Shown piece by piece: positions 6,686 to 8,056 of a stretch of DNA of 8,056 bases. Position 1 is the stretch's first letter; each line of letters opens with the position of its first letter. The notes under the pieces are model-generated. The model saw only the letters and a program-made list of their open reading frames with translations. It was not told the origin of the DNA and searched no databases. The DNA comes from CAZUCD01 sp964618855 (lineage in GTDB: Bacteria > Sumerlaeota > Sumerlaeia > SLMS01 > JANRJK01), in the NCBI GenBank assembly GCA_964618855.1, contig CAZUCD010000162.1, positions 1 through 8,056 of the forward strand, read 5' to 3'. The position numbers were made by a program, and so were the translations under genes.

Positions 6686-6726
6686 GAAGAAAAGAAAAGT
6701 CCCGGCGGATCGACTCCGCCGGGACT
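6686..6726 (-). terminator. Intrinsic terminator of efp
   Basis: A perfect 12-bp inverted repeat (AGTCCCGGCGGA at 6698-6709 against 6715-6726) with a 5-base loop. On the minus strand it is followed by TTTTCTTTTCTTC. It lies 24 bases past the efp stop. The stem is GC-rich and the tail T-rich but broken by C, so termination should be strong though perhaps not complete. It separates efp from the lipid operon. The plus strand after the stem has no T-run, so it is one-directional. Confidence 0.93.
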
Positions 6727-6750
6727 CAGTACTCGGGGGATCGGGGCCGG

Positions 6751-7320
6751 TCAGGCGCGGTCCACGTAGCTCCCGTCCTCCGTGCTGATGCGGATCTTGT
6801 CGCCAATTTTCACGAAGGAGGGAACCTGCACCTTGAAGCCCGTCTCGATCGTGGCGTCCTTGAGAACCGCGTTGGCAGTGTTGCCCTTCACGACGTCGCC
6901 GATGGTGTCGGTGACGGTGAAGACCATCTTGGAGGGAAGCTCGACGGAAATGGCGCGCCCTTCCCAGAACGCCACGATGACCTCCGCCTCGGCCGCGAGG
7001 AAGTTGGCCTGGATGCCGAGGAAGTCCTCCTGGAGCGTGAACTGCTCGTAGGAGGTGAGGTCCATGAAGTGGAAGCCCTCGGAGTCCTTGAAGAGGAACT
7101 GGCAGGTCTTGGTTTCGTAGTCGGCTTCCTGGATGTCGGCGCCGGCGCCGCGGAAGGTCATCTCGACGACCGAGCCGTCCTTCACCTTCTTCATCTTGGA
7201 GCGCACGAAACTGCGCAGGTTGCCCGGAGTGCGGAGGTCAAAGGTCTGGACGATGTAGAGCTCGCCATCGACGACGACCTTCATGCCGGGGCGTAGTTGG
7301 CCCGGATCGACTGCTGACAT
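6751..7320 (-). CDS. efp: Elongation factor P, with Asn34 at the loop tip
   Basis: 189 aa, normal length. EF-P binds between the ribosomal P and E sites and relieves stalling at proline runs. Three beta-barrel domains: KOW-like (about 1-65), OB central (about 67-130) and C-terminal OB. The family signature is present at 154-173 (K-x-A-x4-G ... V-x-V-P-x2-V-x2-G). The domain-I loop that reaches the peptidyl-transferase centre reads T31-P-G-N-L-R-S-F38. It aligns without gaps to E. coli KPGKGQAF, so the modified Lys34 of E. coli is Asn here, with Leu35 and Arg36 after it. Lys (EpmA or YmfI type) and Arg (EarP type) modification at the tip are therefore not possible. ATG 7320 is chosen over ATG 7422 because it gives the standard N-terminus and has AAGGA 9 bases upstream. 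Monocistronic, divergent from fusA. Confidence 0.97.
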   Translation of the reverse strand: MSAVDPGQLRPGMKVVVDGELYIVQTFDLRTPGNLRSFVRSKMKKVKDGSVVEMTFRGAGADIQEADYETKTCQFLFKDSEGFHFMDLTSYEQFTLQEDFLGIQANFLAAEAEVIVAFWEGRAISVELPSKMVFTVTDTIGDVVKGNTANAVLKDATIETGFKVQVPSFVKIGDKIRISTEDGSYVDRA

Positions 7321-7378
7321 GGTGCGGATTCCTTGAAAGTTCGCGGTGGACGCCGACCGGAGCGTCGGCAAGCCCGAA

Positions 7379-7409
7379 AGTGTCCACGCCCGCCCGGAGG
7401 GTCTGTCAA
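7379..7409 (-). promoter_or_regulatory. Candidate sigma-70 promoter for efp
   Basis: A perfect TTGACA -35 on the minus strand (7404-7409). A weak -10, GACACT (7379-7384), lies at 19-base spacing; at 17 bases the hexamer is TGGACA, which is worse. It would give a leader of about 50 bases before ATG 7320. The -35 is convincing, the -10 is not. Confidence 0.45.
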
Positions 7410-7521
7410 CCCCGGAGAGCACACAAGACGGGCCCGCGAGCGAAAAAATGTCGCCCCATCGATTCCTGCTTGCCCGTGTGGCGCGCCCATGGCCATGCCA
7501 GCCTCGGGCTCCTGATGCCCA

Positions 7522-7530
7522 TTATCCACA
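7522..7530 (+). promoter_or_regulatory. Perfect DnaA-box 9-mer
   Basis: TTATCCACA, the consensus high-affinity DnaA site, stands alone between the two divergent promoters, 18 bases upstream of the fusA -35. I see no second box, AT-rich unwinding element or dnaA/dnaN/gidA context, so this is not an origin. It could be a DnaA-controlled promoter site or chance. Confidence 0.35.
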
Positions 7531-7548
7531 ACATCGGCGAGTTGGACG

Positions 7549-7579
7549 TTGACAAGGGACGGGGGGTCCCCCCTCCAAT
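7549..7579 (+). promoter_or_regulatory. Candidate sigma-70 promoter for fusA
   Basis: A perfect TTGACA -35 (7549-7554) and TCCAAT (7574-7579, four of six -10 matches) at 19-base spacing. The spacer holds a G6-T-C6 run. It would leave a leader of about 85 bases before the fusA ATG. Confidence 0.45.
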
Positions 7580-7627
7580 CCTCCCCTTGCGCGAGCGCCG
7601 GTTTCGCACCGCACGCGCGCAGCAGGT

Positions 7628-7658
7628 CCCGCGCCCATGGTCGCGCGGGGAAAACCCC
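7628..7658 (+). other. Mutually exclusive hairpins in the fusA leader
   Basis: CCCGCGC (7628-7634) pairs perfectly with GCGCGGG (7643-7649) across an 8-base loop. GGGG (7647-7650) can instead pair with CCCC (7655-7658) across AAAA. The two share bases 7647-7649, so only one can form. The second ends directly against the AGAGGA ribosome site. A regulatory role is speculative. Confidence 0.35.
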
Positions 7659-7664
7659 AGAGGA
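7659..7664 (+). promoter_or_regulatory. fusA ribosome binding site
   Basis: AGAGGA ends 5 bases before ATG 7670, a strong Shine-Dalgarno that fixes the fusA start. Confidence 0.8.
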
Positions 7665-7669
7665 ACATC

Positions 7670-8056
7670 ATGGCACGCACGTATCCGCTCACCAGCGTTC
7701 GCAACATCGGCATCATGGCCCACATCGACGCCGGCAAGACCACCACCACCGAACGCATTCTTTTCTACGCCGGCAAGATCCACAAGATGGGCGAGGTGCA
7801 CGACGGCGCCGCGACCACCGACTGGATGGAGCAGGAACGCGAGCGTGGCATCACCATCACCTCCGCCGCCACGCGCTGCGAGTGGAAGGGCACCCAGATC
7901 AACATCATCGACACCCCCGGCCACGTGGACTTCACGGTCGAGGTCGAGCGCTCCATCCGCGTCCTCGACGGCGCCGTCGCGCTCTTCTGCGCCGTCGGCG
8001 GCGTCGAGCCCCAGTCCGAGACCGTCTGGCGCCAGGCCGACAAGTACGGCGTGCCC
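7670..8056 (+). CDS. fusA: Elongation factor G, N-terminal 129 residues (runs off the right edge)
   Basis: Translocation GTPase of the ribosome. The fragment covers most of the G domain: P-loop AHIDAGKT (17-24), switch I with GEVHDGAATTDWMEQERERG and ITIT (T62 is the Mg-coordinating Thr), and DTPGH (81-85). The NKxD motif lies beyond the edge. The N-terminus MARTYPLTSVRNIGIMAHID is that of ordinary bacterial EF-G. The gene stands alone behind its own leader, diverging from efp, rather than following rpsL-rpsG as in the classical str operon. It is therefore either a relocated main copy or one of two EF-G genes; the fragment looks canonical, not like the divergent second paralogues. Confidence 0.96.
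   Translation, partial: MARTYPLTSVRNIGIMAHIDAGKTTTTERILFYAGKIHKMGEVHDGAATTDWMEQERERGITITSAATRCEWKGTQINIIDTPGHVDFTVEVERSIRVLDGAVALFCAVGGVEPQSETVWRQADKYGVP

Larger units (their letters stand above)
7321..7669. other. 349-base divergent intergenic region between efp and fusA
   Basis: No gene seen. It holds a candidate promoter on each strand, a DnaA-box 9-mer and a GC-rich fusA leader with alternative hairpins (each listed separately). Open frames crossing it are continuations of shadow frames or of the efp frame. Confidence 0.7.

Noticed and set aside
5314..6687. A 457-codon plus-strand open frame
   Set aside because: Antisense to the 426-aa flavoprotein along its whole length and crossing its start region. 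Low-complexity Arg/His/Gly/Pro product with no domain.
7321..7422. N-terminal extension of EF-P to ATG 7422
   Set aside because: EF-P is about 185-190 residues and starts as at 7320, which has a Shine-Dalgarno. The extension covers the likely promoter.
7522..7530. Replication origin
   Set aside because: Only one DnaA box, no AT-rich element, and no origin-associated genes nearby.
1..8056. Insertion sequences, CRISPR arrays, tRNA or rRNA genes, prophage or defence genes
   Set aside because: I looked for direct repeats with regular spacing, terminal inverted repeats beside transposase-like frames, and tRNA-like stems with a T-loop, and saw none.

Overview
This is a GC-rich (roughly 60-68% by eye) bacterial chromosomal window. 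It holds two housekeeping translation-factor genes at the right end and a tightly packed lipid-modification operon filling the rest. All complete genes are on the minus strand and all six end in TGA. Only the fusA fragment at the right edge is on the plus strand. The phylum cannot be fixed from the sequence. The EF-P loop, with Asn rather than Lys at its tip, is unlike E. coli, Pseudomonas or Bacillus and could suit a PVC- or FCB-group bacterium, but this is a guess.

Layout, right to left. fusA (EF-G; first 129 residues, running off the window) and efp (EF-P, 189 aa) diverge from a 349-base intergenic region. That region holds a TTGACA -35 hexamer on each strand, a perfect DnaA-box 9-mer and hairpin-prone sequence just ahead of fusA. 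efp ends at a strong intrinsic terminator (12-bp stem, T-rich tail). After it comes an operon read leftwards: (1) a 426-aa FAD-dependent oxidoreductase of the phytoene-desaturase/amine-oxidase fold; (2) a 256-aa short-chain dehydrogenase; (3) a 423-aa COG2907-type flavoprotein; (4) a 687-aa fusion of a DUF1365 domain to a cyclopropane-fatty-acid-synthase-like SAM methyltransferase; (5) a 320-aa membrane fatty-acid desaturase. The first three junctions are stop/start overlaps of 1-4 bases (TGATG, ATGA, GTGA); the last is a longer overlap. An unrecognised reading frame follows the desaturase and leaves the window on the left.

How they fit together (inference): the desaturase would supply a cis double bond in an acyl chain. 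The methyltransferase would add a SAM-derived carbon at that bond. The COG2907 flavoprotein and the DUF1365 domain would further desaturate or oxygenate the methylated chain. The SDR and first flavoprotein would add redox steps. From memory, the COG2907 + DUF1365 pair matches the Rhodobacter sphaeroides singlet-oxygen-responsive genes linked to methylated furan fatty acids (UfaD/UfaO), and the methyltransferase corresponds in role to UfaM.

Most notable points: the DUF1365-methyltransferase fusion, whose junction carries a C5 run and an ATGA, so that one base less would give two separate genes with the operon's usual overlap; the replacement of two bicarbonate-binding residues of E. coli Cfa in the methyltransferase; and the Asn34 EF-P loop.
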